Of a stretch of DNA of 7,662 nucleotides, positions 6,342-7,662 are shown piece after piece (within the stretch, counting starts at the first letter, position 1; the number at the start of each line of letters is the position of its first letter). Where the stretch lies: positions 1 through 7,662 of the forward strand of contig JAJDEC010000080.1 in NCBI GenBank assembly GCA_029259995.1, in the 5' to 3' direction. A model generated the notes under the pieces. The model was given only the letters and a program-made list of their open reading frames with translations, did not search any database and was not told the DNA's origin. The DNA comes from Phycisphaerae bacterium. GTDB lineage: Bacteria; Planctomycetota; Phycisphaerae; UBA1845; UTPLA1. The translations under genes were made by a program, and so were the position numbers.

Positions 6342-6773
6342 TCAAACGGGGATTAGCTGAGGCACGTCGAATCGCAGGGCGAATCCGACTCGATGGGCAT
6401 CGCCTCGCCGAACATCGATTTCAAGTCGAGATACGGTGGCAAAGCCCAATGACGGAATCATGTCCGTCGACGCCACGCGATCGGCATTGCCGGAGGCGAT
6501 TCGCACTTCATATCGCTGCCCCACGGCCAACCCGTAGCCGATCGGCCCCGATGCGCGAATCCCTGCATCGCTGATGTCATCGGTTCGACATCGCAGAACA
6601 TTGTTCGACTGCCGATCGACAAGAAACACTTCGCAGACAACCTGCCGACGTGCATAGTTTCTGCGATTGCTCCCGGCGAGCTTCAGCGCTTCGTATCCGA
6701 ATCGCGGGAACATGGGAGGTTCCGCCACGTGGGGCGAACCAACAGGAATTGGCGTTGGGGGATTCATCGACAT
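6342..6773 (-). CDS. PilZ-domain protein, putative c-di-GMP receptor
   Basis: A small cytoplasmic protein of 143 residues consisting of a proline-rich N-terminal stretch (about 1-36) and a single PilZ domain. The c-di-GMP-binding signature is intact: RRNYARR at 37-43 supplies the RxxxR motif, and DISDAGI at 66-72 supplies the D/NxSxxG motif; the end of the domain is seen in HRVGFALRF near 128-136. There is no signal peptide, membrane segment or output domain, so it probably acts through a protein partner. I chose ATG 6773 because a perfect AAGGAG lies 7 bases upstream on this strand (plus-strand CTCCTT 6781-6786). A frame extension to ATG 6896 exists but has no SD, and its extra 41 residues have no recognisable character. 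The gene converges on the pilus ATPase genes across about 430 bp of repeats. PilZ proteins often control pili, motility or polysaccharide; a role with the neighbouring motors is inference. Confidence 0.87.
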   Translation of the reverse strand: MSMNPPTPIPVGSPHVAEPPMFPRFGYEALKLAGSNRRNYARRQVVCEVFLVDRQSNNVLRCRTDDISDAGIRASGPIGYGLAVGQRYEVRIASGNADRVASTDMIPSLGFATVSRLEIDVRRGDAHRVGFALRFDVPQLIPV

Positions 6774-6997
6774 TTCGGGTCTCCTTACCGATGGCCAAGC
6801 CGCACGCATCAGCGCTCCGCGCTGATCCGCCCCATCAGGTGCGACCGGCCGAATCACGACCTTGAAACTGCATTCAGCCAAATCCGCCGGCAACACTGCC
6901 GGTCGGTAACACGAGCACGAACTGCGCGCCCACTTCTCTTCCCCTCAGCCAACAAGAACCGATCAAGGATGACTTGATACCAGTGCGGTGAATAATC
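6774..6997 (-). promoter_or_regulatory. Predicted long structured 5' leader of the PilZ gene
   Basis: If the promoter at 7004-7034 is used, the transcript starts near 6997 and has a leader of about 220 bases. It contains three perfect stems: ATCAAG/CTTGAT (6962-6978, 5-base loop), CCGGCA/TGCCGG (6887-6902, 4-base loop) and ATCAGCGC/GCGCTGAT (6808-6826, 3-base loop), the last about 21 bases upstream of the SD. I do not recognise a known riboswitch, including the c-di-GMP classes, though I cannot run a covariance search. Confidence 0.35.
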
Positions 6998-7008
6998 GGC
7001 CGAATTAT
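6992..7008. promoter_or_regulatory. Dyad symmetry overlapping -10 and start site, operator candidate
   Basis: ATAATCGG (6992-6999) and CCG-A-ATTAT (7000-7008) form an inverted repeat interrupted by a single extra A at 7003. It covers most of the predicted -10 and the transcription start of the minus-strand promoter, where a repressor would be expected to bind. No regulator gene is in the window. Confidence 0.35.
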
Positions 7009-7034
7009 ACCTGACGCGCCCCCGACCAGGTCAA
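7004..7034 (-). promoter_or_regulatory. Sigma70-like promoter for the PilZ gene
   Basis: On the minus strand TTGACC (7034-7029) is followed after 19 bp by a perfect TATAAT (7009-7004). The spacer is two bases longer than ideal. It points to the PilZ gene and sits directly after the predicted pyrC terminator, as expected for a separate transcription unit. Confidence 0.55.
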
Positions 7035-7036
7035 GC

Positions 7037-7079
7037 AAAAATTGCACGCGAAATGACGCAATCGATGATATTTTGCGTG
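7037..7079 (-). terminator. Probable intrinsic terminator after pyrC
   Basis: On the minus strand, CACGC (7079-7075) pairs with GCGTG (7049-7045), and after one mismatch AAAT pairs with ATTT (7073-7070 with 7054-7051). The stem is followed by TTTTT (7041-7037). It lies about 110 bp past the pyrC stop. The loop is long and the stem imperfect, so confidence is moderate. Confidence 0.45.
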
Positions 7080-7191
7080 GAAGCCCGATTTTTGGGGTTG
7101 CGCATTTGAGCGCGACTCGGGTCTCACTGGCGAATCCGAGGTCAGGATGCGAGACGATTGACGGCTGGAATGACTCGTTTGCTGTTGGCGG
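7080..7191. other. Spacer after pyrC, no gene seen
   Basis: A non-coding stretch between the pyrC stop and the predicted terminator. It has only weak palindromes, such as CCCC/GGG flanking an A-rich loop on the minus strand near 7085-7098. I see no supported gene on either strand. Confidence 0.4.
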
Positions 7192-7662
7192 CTATTTCGA
7201 ATTGGCGACGTCGTACAGTGAGAACCGAACGGCCCCGGCAACGATTGTCCGTGTCGCCCGACTCCGCAATGCCCATCCGTCGTAGGGGCAATTTCGACTC
7301 GATGACTGAAATTGCGAGACGTCCACGGTCCACTCCAAATCGGGATCCAGAATCGTCACATCTGCATCGGCCCCGGCTTTGAGCGTGCCCTTGTTGATCC
7401 CGAGGATCCGGGCAGGTCGGATCGTGAGCTTCTCGATCAGGCGCGACCAGCTCATCCGATTCGAATGGACCAGGGCCCGGGCGAAAAGGGGCAGCGCAAC
7501 TTCCAGGCCGACGATGCCGAACGGGGCCGTCTGGAAGTCGTCCGATTTTTCGTCCATGCCGTGCGGCGCGTGGTCCGTCACGAGGCAATCGATCGTGTCG
7601 TCGACGACGCCATCCAGGCATGCGTCCACGTCCGCCTGTGAACGCAGCGGCGGGTTCATCTT
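7192..7662 (-). CDS. pyrC: Dihydroorotase, class I, C-terminal part (5' end beyond window)
   Basis: Dihydroorotase catalyses the reversible cyclisation of N-carbamoyl-L-aspartate to dihydroorotate, the third step of pyrimidine synthesis, in the cytoplasm. The frame is open to the right edge and the visible part is 156 codons of a protein usually about 425 residues long. Family motifs, numbered from the visible MNPPLRS: the substrate-region MNPPLRS itself; TDHAPH at 28-33 with the catalytic Asp at 29; EKSDDFQTAPFGIVGLE at about 37-53; RPARILGINKGTLKAGADAD at about 81-100; the C-terminal strand block with DPDLEWTVD; and SRNCPYDGW near 121-129. The Met at 7659 belongs to the internal MNPPLRS motif and is not the start. 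The pattern is that of the class I enzymes (PyrC/PyrX type), and this copy keeps the catalytic Asp, so it looks active rather than a PyrX pseudo-enzyme, although the metal-binding N-terminal HxH cannot be seen. Confidence 0.95.
   Translation of the reverse strand, partial: KMNPPLRSQADVDACLDGVVDDTIDCLVTDHAPHGMDEKSDDFQTAPFGIVGLEVALPLFARALVHSNRMSWSRLIEKLTIRPARILGINKGTLKAGADADVTILDPDLEWTVDVSQFQSSSRNCPYDGWALRSRATRTIVAGAVRFSLYDVANSK

Noticed and set aside
6774..6896. Longer PilZ protein starting at ATG 6896
   Set aside because: No Shine-Dalgarno precedes 6896, whereas AAGGAG lies 7 bases before ATG 6773; the extra residues look non-coding.

Overview
The window comes from a GC-rich bacterial chromosome. 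The gene content (TsaD, type IV pilus motor ATPases, a PilZ protein, a class I dihydroorotase) is bacterial. The layout and the short palindromic intergenic element around the CCCAGGGC/GCCCTGGG arms suggest Planctomycetota or a relative, but that assignment is an inference and no rRNA or other marker is present to settle it.

Layout. Positions 1-853 (+) hold the 3' part of tsaD, the catalytic subunit for the tRNA t6A modification; its start lies outside the window. After a gap of about 285 bp come three co-directional secretion/pilus ATPase genes: a PilB/GspE-type extension ATPase (1139-2854), a PilT-type retraction ATPase (2962-4107) and a second PilB/GspE-type ATPase (4155-5909). Each has an in-frame stop just upstream that limits its start and a G-rich Shine-Dalgarno, and each start is preceded by a short perfect hairpin. 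A non-coding, repeat-rich stretch follows (5910-6341). It holds a 119-bp element with inverted ends and several hairpins (6031-6149), a tandem array of about 21-bp units alternating between two sequence types (6157-6263), and a stem-loop terminator (6280-6310). On the minus strand lie a small PilZ-domain gene (6342-6773), a 418-bp spacer with a terminator, a good sigma70-like promoter and a structured leader, and the C-terminal part of dihydroorotase pyrC (7192-7662), which continues past the right edge.

How the genes may work together. The three ATPases have intact Walker A, Asp-box, Walker B and His-box motifs and would power pilus extension (two PilB-like motors) and retraction (PilT). No platform protein (PilC), pilin or prepilin peptidase is in the window. 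Both PilB-like proteins begin with an MshEN-type domain, a known c-di-GMP-binding fold, and the convergent neighbour is a PilZ protein with intact c-di-GMP-binding motifs, so the locus may be a c-di-GMP-controlled pilus motor set. That is inference from domains and proximity. tsaD and pyrC look like unrelated housekeeping neighbours.

I see no clear evidence of a wholly new system. The most noteworthy non-gene signals are the palindromic element, the adjacent alternating 21-bp array, the hairpins at the ribosome binding sites of the pil genes, and the dyad over the -10 of the PilZ promoter.
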